DNA of 43,194 nucleotides from Sphingobacterium sp. (GTDB lineage Bacteria; Bacteroidota; Bacteroidia; Sphingobacteriales; Sphingobacteriaceae). The stretch covers positions 1 through 43,194 of the forward strand of contig JAITLV010000109.1 of NCBI GenBank assembly GCA_031277685.1, written 5' to 3'. The first letter of the stretch is position 1; each line of letters opens with the position of its first letter. The notes beneath the pieces were generated by a model, which saw only the letters and a list, made by a program, of their open reading frames with translations, did no database searches and had not been told where the DNA came from. This document shows, piece by piece, positions 1 through 7,127 of the stretch. Both the position numbers and the translations under genes were made by a program.

Positions 1-1
1 T

Positions 2-154
2 ATTTTCTTTATTTTTAAGGCGATTTTCGAAAGGGAACAAACTGAAATGAATTACCCGCCTTGTTTAAGTGAAGAAAAACGAAATTTTAGAGAGCTGTTA
101 AATAGCGTTCTCGATAAAAGAAAGAAGCTTGTAGACGATTTACAGGGATATTGA
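2..154 (+). CDS. C-terminal end of an unidentified protein (truncated by window edge)
   Basis: The frame is open from the left edge to a TGA at 152-154, giving about 50 codons with an internal ATG at 47. The translated tail is charged and helix-like and contains LSEEKRNFRELLNSVLDKRK, which reads like a genuine protein C-terminus. An open frame of this length is uncommon by chance in such AT-rich DNA. A hairpin with a T-run follows at 181-210, as expected after a gene end. The product is not recognised. The alternative is a 35-codon ORF starting at 47, or no gene at all. Confidence 0.45.
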   Translation: MFFIFKAIFEREQTEMNYPPCLSEEKRNFRELLNSVLDKRKKLVDDLQGY

Positions 155-180
155 AAATAGGATAATACACTTATTATAAT

Positions 181-210
181 AAGACGAAATCTATTTTTTT
201 TGTCTTTTTT
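181..210 (+). terminator. Candidate intrinsic terminator after the left-edge gene
   Basis: A 9-bp stem (AAGACGAAA at 181-189 with TTTTGTCTT at 198-206, including one G-U pair) has an 8-nt loop and is followed by TTTT. It lies 27 bases after the stop of the truncated upstream frame and before topA. The stem is AT-rich, so it may be weak. Confidence 0.4.
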
Positions 211-269
211 GCAAGAAATTATTGTCATTCCTTTTAGAATTCCCTTTATTTGCACAAATCTCAAATTAG

Positions 270-2669
270 ATGGCGAAAAATTTATTGATAGTTGAGTCTC
301 CAGCGAAAGCGAAAACGATAGAAGGATATTTAGGAAGCGATTTTTTGGTAAAGTCGAGTTATGGACATATCCGTGACTTGGTAAAAACCGATGATGCAAT
401 TAATACAGAGAAGAATTTTGAACAGAAATATGAAGTTCCCTCTGATAAAAAGGCCGTCGTCAGCGAACTGAAAAAATTAGCGAAGGCAGCGGAAACTGTA
501 TGGCTTGCATCCGATGAGGACCGGGAGGGAGAAGCCATTTCTTGGCATTTATTTGAGACATTGGGATTGAAAGATGAAAGCACAAAACGTATTGTGTTTC
601 ACGAAATCACGAAGCCTGCGATATTAAAAGCTATTGACAATCCCCGTAAGATAGATTACAATTTGGTTAACGCCCAACAAGCGAGACGCGTGCTCGATAG
701 ATTGGTGGGCTTTGAATTATCACCTGTCTTGTGGAAGAAAGTTAAGCCATCTTTGTCTGCTGGACGTGTGCAATCTGTAGCAGTCCGATTGATTGTGGAT
801 CGGGAACGTGAGATCAATAAGTTTGAACCTGAAGCGGCATTTAAGATCGTCGCTTTTTTCCACACGGGCAAGGTAAGGGATAGTTTTAAAGCTGAGCTTC
901 CACAGCGATTTGCGACCGAAGCAGAAGCTACGCAGTTTTTGGAAGACTGTAAAGCGGCGCTGTTCGCTGTTAAAAACCTCGAGACAAAGCCGTCAAAGCG
1001 CTCACCAGCAGCTCCATTTACGACCTCAACTTTACAACAGGAAGCCAGTAGAAAGCTTGGGTTTTCTGTTGCACGGACAATGCAAGTTGCACAACGGTTA
1101 TATGAATCTGGACGTATAACGTATATGCGTACCGATTCTGTTAATTTGAGTGATACAGCAATTGAAGCAGCAGAAAAGGAGATTAAATCAGCCTATGGTA
1201 ATCAATACCATAAAGTAAGACGATATAAAACAAAAACATCGGGCGCACAAGAGGCGCATGAGGCAATACGTCCAACCTATTTTTCGGAACATACGATTGA
1301 AGGCGATTCAGCTGAAAAGCGCTTGTACGAACTGATCTGGAAGAGAGCAATTGCCTCTCAGATGAGTGAGGCCGAATTTGAACGGACTTTGGCGAAAATT
1401 TCAATTTCTACTCGACCAGAAGACCTTAATGCTTCTGGAGAAGTGATGAAATTTGATGGATTTCTGAAAGTGTACATGGAATCTGTTGACGATGATCAGG
1501 AGACTACGTTCGACGAAGATAGCGATAATACAATCCTTCCACCGTTGACAATTGGACTGCAGTTGACATTGAAAAGTATGTCAGCGACAGAGCGTTTTAC
1601 AAGACCTCCGGCGCGTTATACGGAAGCTGCATTGGTGAAGAAGTTGGAGGAGCTTGGCATTGGTCGACCGTCTACTTATGCACCAACGATTTCTACGATT
1701 CAAAATCGTGGTTATGTTTTGAAAGAGGAACGAGAGGGGCGTTCACGTGACTATCGTGTGTTAACCCTTGAACAGGGAGAATTGAAAGGCGTTACAAAAA
1801 CAGAAATTACCGGTGCGGAAAAGGGAAAAATGTTTCCGACTGATATCGGTGTTGTGGTCAACGACTTTTTGGTCGAGCATTTTAATGGCATCGTAGACTT
1901 TCACTTTACAGCGAATGTGGAGAAGGAGTTTGACGATATCGCACATGGATTGACCGAATGGACGAAGATGTTGCATGACTTCTATGGGCCTTTTCACTCC
2001 GAAGTAGAAGATACATTAGAAAATGCGGATCGCGCCAATAATGAACGTGAGTTAGGCGTTGACCCCGTTTCAGGTAAGCCAGTCTCCGTACGTATCGGAA
2101 AATTCGGGCCTTTGGTTCAAATCGGTTCACCGGATGATGAGGAAAAACCCCGGTTTGCTTCCTTACGCAAAGGGCAGATGATTGAAACCATTACCTTTGA
2201 AGATGCGATGGAGCTATTCAAATTGCCCAAAAAAGTTGGTATATTTGAAGATAAGGAAATGACCGTTGCCATTGGACGATTTGGACCTTATATCCGTCAT
2301 AACTCAGCTTTCTATTCCTTGCCAAAAGGAGTAGATCCTTTGGATGTAACCGAAGAGGAATGCATTCAGATCATTCAAGAAAAACGTCAGAAAGATATTG
2401 AAAAAGTGATCCGCGTATTCGATGAAAATCCGGATGCACAAATTGAACAAGGTCGTTGGGGACCGTTTATCCGTTTTGGAAAACAAAATTTAAAAATTCC
2501 AAAAGGAACTGAAATCGAGAAGATCAGCTACGCAGATGTCTTGAAGTGGGCAGAAGCTGATGCTCCAAAGGGTAAGACGGTCAAGGCAAAAGCTGCTGAA
2601 AAGAAAACCGTGGCTAAAAAAGCGACAGCAAAGAAAGCTCCAGCTAAAAAAACGACAAAGTCTAAATAA
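270..2669 (+). CDS. topA: DNA topoisomerase I (type IA)
   Basis: This enzyme relaxes negatively supercoiled DNA by passing a strand through a transient 5'-phosphotyrosine nick. The N-terminal Toprim domain begins with LLIVESPAKAKTI and carries the acidic metal site DEDREGE at about residues 82-88. The catalytic tyrosine is Y285 in GRITYMRTDS. After the core (to about 590) the C-terminus holds roughly three topoisomerase C-terminal repeats, recognisable by GKFGP, GRFGPYI and GRWGPFI. It ends in a 33-residue Lys/Ala tail at 767-799. No four-Cys zinc fingers are present, unlike E. coli TopA; at 799 residues it is slightly shorter than that protein (865). The ATG at 270 gives the canonical N-terminus MAKNLLIVESPAKA. 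The next gene starts 2 bases after the stop, so topA is the first gene of a three-gene operon with cmk. Confidence 0.97.
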   Translation: MAKNLLIVESPAKAKTIEGYLGSDFLVKSSYGHIRDLVKTDDAINTEKNFEQKYEVPSDKKAVVSELKKLAKAAETVWLASDEDREGEAISWHLFETLGLKDESTKRIVFHEITKPAILKAIDNPRKIDYNLVNAQQARRVLDRLVGFELSPVLWKKVKPSLSAGRVQSVAVRLIVDREREINKFEPEAAFKIVAFFHTGKVRDSFKAELPQRFATEAEATQFLEDCKAALFAVKNLETKPSKRSPAAPFTTSTLQQEASRKLGFSVARTMQVAQRLYESGRITYMRTDSVNLSDTAIEAAEKEIKSAYGNQYHKVRRYKTKTSGAQEAHEAIRPTYFSEHTIEGDSAEKRLYELIWKRAIASQMSEAEFERTLAKISISTRPEDLNASGEVMKFDGFLKVYMESVDDDQETTFDEDSDNTILPPLTIGLQLTLKSMSATERFTRPPARYTEAALVKKLEELGIGRPSTYAPTISTIQNRGYVLKEEREGRSRDYRVLTLEQGELKGVTKTEITGAEKGKMFPTDIGVVVNDFLVEHFNGIVDFHFTANVEKEFDDIAHGLTEWTKMLHDFYGPFHSEVEDTLENADRANNERELGVDPVSGKPVSVRIGKFGPLVQIGSPDDEEKPRFASLRKGQMIETITFEDAMELFKLPKKVGIFEDKEMTVAIGRFGPYIRHNSAFYSLPKGVDPLDVTEEECIQIIQEKRQKDIEKVIRVFDENPDAQIEQGRWGPFIRFGKQNLKIPKGTEIEKISYADVLKWAEADAPKGKTVKAKAAEKKTVAKKATAKKAPAKKTTKSK

Positions 2670-2671
2670 GG

Positions 2672-3085
2672 ATGAAAGCAGATTTGCCAGAAAATATAGT
2701 AAAAGATATCATGATTGCCGTGGTTTTGGAAGGTGAGACTGTGGAAATAAAGAATTGGACGGTGTATGTCATTAACGATAAGAGCGTGGCTATACAGAAC
2801 GTGCTGATCAGTTCAAAAGGTTATGGTGAAAAAGACGGAAAACAAGTAACTACCACTACTTTACGACATTTCATCGGAAATATAGAAGCAAAAGCATTTG
2901 ACCGGGTGGAAGCGATCGATGAACAGGTATTTGGTCTAACGAATGAGTATTGGTTGAGCTTTTACATTGATAATATTATTTACGATAAAAAATATATTTT
3001 TTTACCAGAAAGTATCGTGGATGGTAATTTGACGAAGGTGCCCTTGGTCAACAAACCCGGTGTCATCATAGGAGGAAATGAATAA
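2672..3085 (+). CDS. Conserved hypothetical protein between topA and cmk
   Basis: This is a 137-residue soluble protein with no signal peptide and no membrane segment. It is acidic with alternating hydrophobic and polar residues, which suggests a small mostly-beta cytoplasmic fold. I cannot assign a family or function. It starts 2 bases after the topA stop and its TAA shares one base with the cmk start, so it is co-transcribed and probably translationally coupled to cmk. That tight placement, rather than any motif, is why it is called a real gene. Confidence 0.85.
   Translation: MKADLPENIVKDIMIAVVLEGETVEIKNWTVYVINDKSVAIQNVLISSKGYGEKDGKQVTTTTLRHFIGNIEAKAFDRVEAIDEQVFGLTNEYWLSFYIDNIIYDKKYIFLPESIVDGNLTKVPLVNKPGVIIGGNE
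3070..3075 (+). promoter_or_regulatory. Strong Shine-Dalgarno sequence of cmk
   Basis: AGGAGG lies 9 bases before the cmk ATG at 3085 and inside the last codons of the upstream gene. Such a full match is unusual here, since most starts in this window have weak or no Shine-Dalgarno sequence, typical of Bacteroidota. It supports ATG 3085 as the true start. Confidence 0.7.
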
Positions 3086-3780
3086 TGAGTGGAAGACACA
3101 ATTTTATTATCGCCATAGATGGCTTTTCCTCTTGCGGAAAAAGTACGCTTGCCAAAGCTTTGGCTAAAAAGCTAAAATTTGCCTTTATTGACAGCGGCGC
3201 GATGTATCGGGCGGTAACGCTTTATTTTATTCGTCATAATATTGCTCTGGATGATCAGGAAGCGATTGATCAGGCATTAAATGAGATCCATATTGACTTT
3301 ATTCCAAATGCTGTCAAAACGGAGATTCACCTCAATGATGAAGATATTTCGGAAGAAATCCGTCAGATGTACATTTCTGATAAAGTCAGTGATGTAAGTG
3401 CAATTAAAGCGGTACGAACCGCAATGGTGGCACAACAGCAGAAACTTGGAAGCCGGAGAAATATTATTATGGATGGCCGGGATATTGGTACCACCGTTTT
3501 TCCTGATGCCGATCTGAAAATTTTTATGACCGCAGATCCCAAAGTTAGGGCAGCCAGAAGATACCTGGAATTGACGGAGAAAGGGGAGGATGTCACACTC
3601 GAAGAGGTTGTTGAGAATCTTGCCAATCGGGATCGTATTGATAGTACCCGCGCTGAGAGTCCATTGCGGCAAGCCGAAGATGCCATTGTACTGGATAACT
3701 CGAATCTTACTCCAGAACAACAATTGCATTTTGTTGAAGAGGAATACCTGAAAGTAAAAGCGTCAAGGATACAAGCCTAA
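3085..3780 (+). CDS. cmk: (d)CMP kinase (cytidylate kinase)
   Basis: It phosphorylates CMP and dCMP with ATP in pyrimidine nucleotide metabolism. The P-loop GFSSCGKST lies at about residues 13-21. DSGAMYRAVTLYF is the CMP-binding signature, MDGRDIGTTVFPDADLKIFM is the conserved core, and the LID region carries ANRDRIDSTRAESPLRQAEDA. At 231 residues it matches bacterial Cmk (about 225). It overlaps the preceding gene by one base and is the last gene of the topA operon, followed 4 bases later by a strong hairpin terminator. Confidence 0.97.
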   Translation: MSGRHNFIIAIDGFSSCGKSTLAKALAKKLKFAFIDSGAMYRAVTLYFIRHNIALDDQEAIDQALNEIHIDFIPNAVKTEIHLNDEDISEEIRQMYISDKVSDVSAIKAVRTAMVAQQQKLGSRRNIIMDGRDIGTTVFPDADLKIFMTADPKVRAARRYLELTEKGEDVTLEEVVENLANRDRIDSTRAESPLRQAEDAIVLDNSNLTPEQQLHFVEEEYLKVKASRIQA

Positions 3781-3784
3781 TAGC

Positions 3785-3824
3785 ATACAAAAAATGCCGA
3801 TTGAAAAATCGGCATTTTTTGTAT
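3785..3824. terminator. Bidirectional intrinsic terminator between cmk and the convergent small gene
   Basis: A perfect 18-bp inverted repeat (3785-3802 with 3807-3824) closes on a GAAA loop. Its core is ATGCCGATT, and the A-tract and T-tract sit on opposite sides, so it has a U-run in both directions. It serves cmk (stop 3780, plus strand) and the convergent gene ending at 3836. Confidence 0.88.
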
Positions 3825-3835
3825 CATGGAGACAA

Positions 3836-4129
3836 CTATTTAATACTATTAATCTGCTGTTGCTCCAGTAATTTGTCTACGTTGTTTTTCTCGCCAAACT
3901 CTGCCGTCTGTTCTTGAAAAGATTCCAGTAGCGCTTTGATAGCGTCTGAATTATCCGCTGTGCGTTGATAGATTTCAGGAATAGTCTTTTCGATATTCTT
4001 ATCACCGAGTTCAATATTATCAACTTCGATTTTGCCTATCTTTTCTAAAACAGCTTGTTGACTGTTTCTGACGTCTTCTAACTCTCTCGCTATTTTTTCC
4101 ATCAATTGGAATTTCTTCAATTTATCCAT
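3836..4129 (-). CDS. Small coiled-coil-like hypothetical protein
   Basis: This is a protein of about 97 residues, highly charged and almost entirely helical in appearance (heptad-like stretches MEKIARELEDVRNSQQAVLE and IKALLESFQEQTAEF). It has no signal peptide or membrane segment. I chose ATG 4129; an in-frame TTG two codons upstream (4135) would add two residues. It ends 11 bases from the bidirectional terminator shared with cmk. No family is recognised. Composition, a closed reading frame and the terminator support a real gene. Confidence 0.7.
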   Translation of the reverse strand: MDKLKKFQLMEKIARELEDVRNSQQAVLEKIGKIEVDNIELGDKNIEKTIPEIYQRTADNSDAIKALLESFQEQTAEFGEKNNVDKLLEQQQINSIK

Positions 4130-4236
4130 ATGCAATATCTTTAGTTATACTGTAATAAGAACAATGTCGCTCGAAAGTTTGTTTTGTTTTTTTTAAAAAT
4201 CAGTGAAAAACTACCTTTATGGTGCCGTGGCGTGAT

Positions 4237-4269
4237 AAAAAAAACCAGTCTTTTTTTAAGACTGGTTTT
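4237..4269 (-). terminator. Intrinsic terminator of the aminotransferase gene
   Basis: A 12-bp perfect stem (4241-4252 with 4258-4269, core ACCAGTCTT) with a 5-nt loop is followed on the minus strand by a run of eight T (complement of 4237-4244, partly within the stem). It lies 22 bases after the stop of the aminotransferase gene. Confidence 0.82.
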
Positions 4270-4291
4270 ATGATAAAGTATGCTCTTTTTC

Positions 4292-5491
4292 TTAACTCGT
4301 TCTTCCTGGGTACACTTCTAATGCTTTTTCCAGACAGGTTAATGCGTTTTTAAGATCATTTTGATTCAATACATAAGCCAGGCGGACTTCGTTTGTGCCA
4401 GCACCCTCAGTACTGTAAAAACCAGTTGCTGGAGCCATCATAATCGTCTCGTTATTGTAAGAAAACTCTTCCAGCATCCATTGGCAGAATTTATCCGCGT
4501 TATCGATAGGTAGTTTGGCTACCACATAGAATGCACCACCAGGATTAGGGGAGTATACGCCATCAATTGCATTGAGTCCAGCGACTAAAGTATCTCTTCT
4601 TGCCGTATATTCTTTTGATACAGCTTCAAAGTAGCTGTCTGGCGTATCCACAGCAGCTTCACCTGCAATCTGTCCCTCCATTGATGGACTCAGGCGCGCC
4701 TGTGCAAATTTTAATGCAGTCTGATAGAGTTCTTTATTTTTAGTGATAATACAGCCAATACGGGCACCGCATGCAGAATAGCGTTTAGAAACGGTATCAA
4801 AAATGACAACATTATTTTCTAAACCTTCCAGATGCATAGGGGATATAAACTCTCTTCCGTCGTAACAGAATTCGCGATAAGCTTCATCTGAAAATAGGTA
4901 AAGATCATATTTTAGACAAAGTTCCCGCAGCGCTTCCAGTTCTTCTCTTGAGTAAAGATAGCCGGTAGGATTGTTTGGATTACAGATACAGATTGCTTTA
5001 GTTTTTTCCGTAATTACTTTCTCGAATTCAGCGATAGAAGGTAATGCAAATCCACTTTCAATATAAGACATGATCGGCTTGATCACAATGTCGGATGAAC
5101 AGGCAAAACCATTGTAGTTTGCATAAAATGGTTCTGGGATAATCACCTCTTCACCTTCATTTAAACAGGCTTGCATGGTAATTGTGATGGCCTCAGAGCC
5201 GCCGTTCGTGACCAAAATATCTGTGGGCTCGATATTGTAATTTAGCTTATTATAATACTCGGCTAATTTTTTTCTGTAAGAAGCTGTACCTTCAGAAGGC
5301 GTATAAGCCCATACTTTGAAATCAATGTTTTTCAAAGCATTAAGCATAATTTCAGGTGTTTGGATATCAGGTTGTCCGATATTGAGGTGGTATATTTTTT
5401 TACCATCCTTTTTTGCTTGATCAGCATAAGGCGTCAGTTTTCTGATTGGTGACGCAGGCATATTTAACCCTTTTTCTGATATTACTGGCAT
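4292..5491 (-). CDS. Pyridoxal-phosphate-dependent class I/II aminotransferase (aspartate aminotransferase-like)
   Basis: It transfers an amino group between an amino acid and a 2-oxo acid using PLP. Fold type I signatures are clear: GQPD at 39-42, NPNNPTG at 171-177 holding the cofactor-contacting Asn, SDEAY at 201-205 with the PLP-pyridine Asp, and the Schiff-base lysine K236 in TVSKRYSACGARIG. At 399 residues it is the usual length. A second in-frame Met at residue 11 is possible, but the first keeps the conserved N-terminus. The gene stands alone, with its own TAGATTTG promoter element and terminator. Substrate specificity within the aspartate/aromatic/alanine aminotransferase group cannot be decided from motifs. 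Confidence 0.92.
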   Translation of the reverse strand: MPVISEKGLNMPASPIRKLTPYADQAKKDGKKIYHLNIGQPDIQTPEIMLNALKNIDFKVWAYTPSEGTASYRKKLAEYYNKLNYNIEPTDILVTNGGSEAITITMQACLNEGEEVIIPEPFYANYNGFACSSDIVIKPIMSYIESGFALPSIAEFEKVITEKTKAICICNPNNPTGYLYSREELEALRELCLKYDLYLFSDEAYREFCYDGREFISPMHLEGLENNVVIFDTVSKRYSACGARIGCIITKNKELYQTALKFAQARLSPSMEGQIAGEAAVDTPDSYFEAVSKEYTARRDTLVAGLNAIDGVYSPNPGGAFYVVAKLPIDNADKFCQWMLEEFSYNNETIMMAPATGFYSTEGAGTNEVRLAYVLNQNDLKNALTCLEKALEVYPGRTS

Positions 5492-5516
5492 TATAGTTTT
5501 TTTAAAATTAGTTGTG

Positions 5517-5524
5517 CAAATCTA
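5517..5524 (-). promoter_or_regulatory. Bacteroidota-type -7 element upstream of the aminotransferase
   Basis: TAGATTTG on the minus strand matches the TAnnTTTG element and lies 25 bases before the start codon, giving a short leader. It abuts the terminator of the upstream DUF1573 gene. No clear -33 TTTG was found. Confidence 0.5.
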
Positions 5525-5530
5525 ACCAAA

Positions 5531-5576
5531 ATAAAACGAAAAAAGCCACATCAGGATGTGGCTTTTTTCGTTTTAT
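5531..5576 (-). terminator. Intrinsic terminator of the DUF1573 gene
   Basis: A perfect stem of at least 20 bp (5531-5550 with 5557-5576, core AAAAAAGCCACA) closes on a 6-nt loop. A T-rich arm follows on the minus strand. It lies 12 bases after the stop of the DUF1573 gene and also carries the U-rich arm needed for plus-strand termination. Confidence 0.87.
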
Positions 5577-5587
5577 GTGTCGGATTA

Positions 5588-5962
5588 TTATTCCACAATC
5601 CCTTTAATATAAAGCGTCTTTACAGGTGTTTTCGTATTCGATTGTACTGTAAAACTTTTCGTGAAAGGAGCCTTGGCGGCCGCGTTATAAGTAACCTTGA
5701 TTGTTCCCGTTTCTCCCGGTTTGATTGGCGTTTTGGTAAACTCTGCCACTGAGCATCCACACGTAGGGACTACGTTAGAGATGATAATAGGCTCACTGCC
5801 TGTATTTGAAAATTTAAAATTATATGATACAGGTGTTCCGGCCGGGATTTTGCCGAAATCATGTGTTTCTTTTTCAAACTTAAATTCCCCTTGTCCAGCT
5901 TGCATAGACGAAAAACCGATAAAGGAAATGATCACTGCTAAAATTGTTATATACTTTTTCAT
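5588..5962 (-). CDS. DUF1573 domain-containing secreted protein
   Basis: This is a 124-residue exported protein. A signal peptide covers about residues 1-22 (positive MKKY, hydrophobic core, then MQAGQG). The rest is a DUF1573 domain, an Ig-like/ASH-type beta-sandwich common in Bacteroidota. Its hallmark residues are present: THDFGKIPAG, FSNTGSEPIIISNVVPTCGC, KPGETGTIKVTYN and the final strand YIKGIVE. The role is probably periplasmic, but the molecular function is not established for the family. The gene has its own TACATTTG promoter element and strong terminator, so it is monocistronic. Confidence 0.9.
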   Translation of the reverse strand: MKKYITILAVIISFIGFSSMQAGQGEFKFEKETHDFGKIPAGTPVSYNFKFSNTGSEPIIISNVVPTCGCSVAEFTKTPIKPGETGTIKVTYNAAAKAPFTKSFTVQSNTKTPVKTLYIKGIVE

Positions 5963-6008
5963 GCTTCTAAGATATTACTTTGTGATTAAAATAGTACAAC
6001 TGATATGC

Positions 6009-6016
6009 CAAATGTA
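6009..6016 (-). promoter_or_regulatory. -7 element upstream of the DUF1573 gene
   Basis: TACATTTG on the minus strand fits TAnnTTTG, 46 bases before the start codon. The -33 box is not convincing. Confidence 0.45.
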
Positions 6017-6060
6017 CTGTTTATTGCCAATTTTTTATACATCTAACAACTTTATTACAG

Positions 6061-7026
6061 TTAGATTATCCCTTCTTTAAGCAGATCTTGTATATGAATA
6101 ACACCATCATAGGCTCCCCGATCCGATACCAGTAGTTGGGTGATATTATTTTCCCGCATGATATGGAGGGCACTGGCCGCGAGTTCATTCTTATCGATCA
6201 GTTTTGGTGATTTACCCATAATGTCTGCAGCGCTTATGGTCGATAGATCAGTATGTTTTTCGAGCATGCGGCGGATATCACCATCTGTGATAATACCCAA
6301 GATCTGCGTATCCTTTAGGACAGCTACCGCACCGAGTCGGAACTGTGTGATCGTAATGATGATATCTTTGATGTTCGCGTCAAGTTGTACACTCGGTTTG
6401 CCATTTTGATCAGATAAGTCCCCAACTTTTAAGTAAAGCTTCTTTCCTAAGGCACCACCCGGATGGTATTTAGCAAAGTCCTGATCGGTGAAATCGCGGC
6501 ATTCCTGCAATACCACAGCTAGCGCATCGCCCATGGCCAATTGTGCAGTTGTGCTTGAGGTGGGCGCTAAGTTGTTTGGGCAAGCTTCTTTCTCTACTGT
6601 TGTGTTCAGGATATGATCGGCATTTTTAGCTAAATAAGATGCTGTGTTACCCACTAAAGCAACCAAGGTATTTTTTGTTTGTTTCAGAAAAGGGACAAGC
6701 ACCTTGATCTCTGGTGTATTCCCACTTTTAGAGATGGCAATGATCAAATCATACTGTTGAATAATCCCCAGATCGCCGTGGATAGCATCGGCTGCATGCA
6801 TAAAGATGGAAGGTGTTCCAGTGGAATTTAATGTTGCAACAATCTTTTGGGCAATAATGGCACTTTTTCCGATCCCTGTGACGATTACCCGGCCTGGAAG
6901 ATGCAGGATTTTATTTATTACGGTAACAAAATCATCATCAATATATTGTGCCAGAGCAGCTACTGCTTTGGCTTCTTCTTGAATAGCTTGAATAGCTATA
7001 TTTTTTATTTCGTAGTTGTTTTTCAC
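6061..7026 (-). CDS. kdsD: KpsF/GutQ family arabinose-5-phosphate isomerase (SIS + two CBS domains)
   Basis: It interconverts ribulose-5-phosphate and arabinose-5-phosphate, the first step of Kdo synthesis for lipopolysaccharide. The SIS domain (about residues 35-170) contains GIGKSAIIAQK and the sugar-phosphate loop SKSGNTPEI. Two CBS domains follow (about 205-262 and 270-321), the first ending ITDGDIRRML. At 321 residues it is full length for the family. The start is GTG at 7026; there is no earlier ATG and no other early Met, and the N-terminus matches the family. It is divergent from recQ, and kdsA, the next dedicated Kdo gene, lies just past recQ, which supports the Kdo assignment over GutQ. 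Confidence 0.92.
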   Translation of the reverse strand: MKNNYEIKNIAIQAIQEEAKAVAALAQYIDDDFVTVINKILHLPGRVIVTGIGKSAIIAQKIVATLNSTGTPSIFMHAADAIHGDLGIIQQYDLIIAISKSGNTPEIKVLVPFLKQTKNTLVALVGNTASYLAKNADHILNTTVEKEACPNNLAPTSSTTAQLAMGDALAVVLQECRDFTDQDFAKYHPGGALGKKLYLKVGDLSDQNGKPSVQLDANIKDIIITITQFRLGAVAVLKDTQILGIITDGDIRRMLEKHTDLSTISAADIMGKSPKLIDKNELAASALHIMRENNITQLLVSDRGAYDGVIHIQDLLKEGII

Positions 7027-7063
7027 AAAAAATACTCTTACTTTTATGTATTAGAATAGATTG

Positions 7064-7071
7064 CAAAAATA
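7064..7071 (-). promoter_or_regulatory. -7 element of the arabinose-5-phosphate isomerase gene
   Basis: TATTTTTG on the minus strand fits TAnnTTTG, 37 bases before the GTG start. A divergent copy of the same element for recQ lies 37 bases away. Confidence 0.55.
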
Positions 7072-7108
7072 GATTATTTTTCAGGATTATTTCTTCATTT
7101 ATCTATCT

Positions 7109-7116
7109 TATTTTTG
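7109..7116 (+). promoter_or_regulatory. -7 element of recQ
   Basis: TATTTTTG followed by C fits TAnnTTTG and lies only 11 bases before the recQ ATG. The predicted transcript would start close to the start codon with almost no leader. Confidence 0.55.
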
Positions 7117-7127
7117 CCCAAGGCACA

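Noticed and set aside
170..183. Perfect 14-bp AT-only palindrome CTTATTATAATAAG before topA
   Set aside because: Composed nearly entirely of A and T in AT-rich DNA and not placed at a promoter element, so chance is likely.
3277..3729. 150-codon minus-strand open frame inside cmk
   Set aside because: It lies wholly antisense to a confident gene, has no family features and no promoter or terminator of its own.
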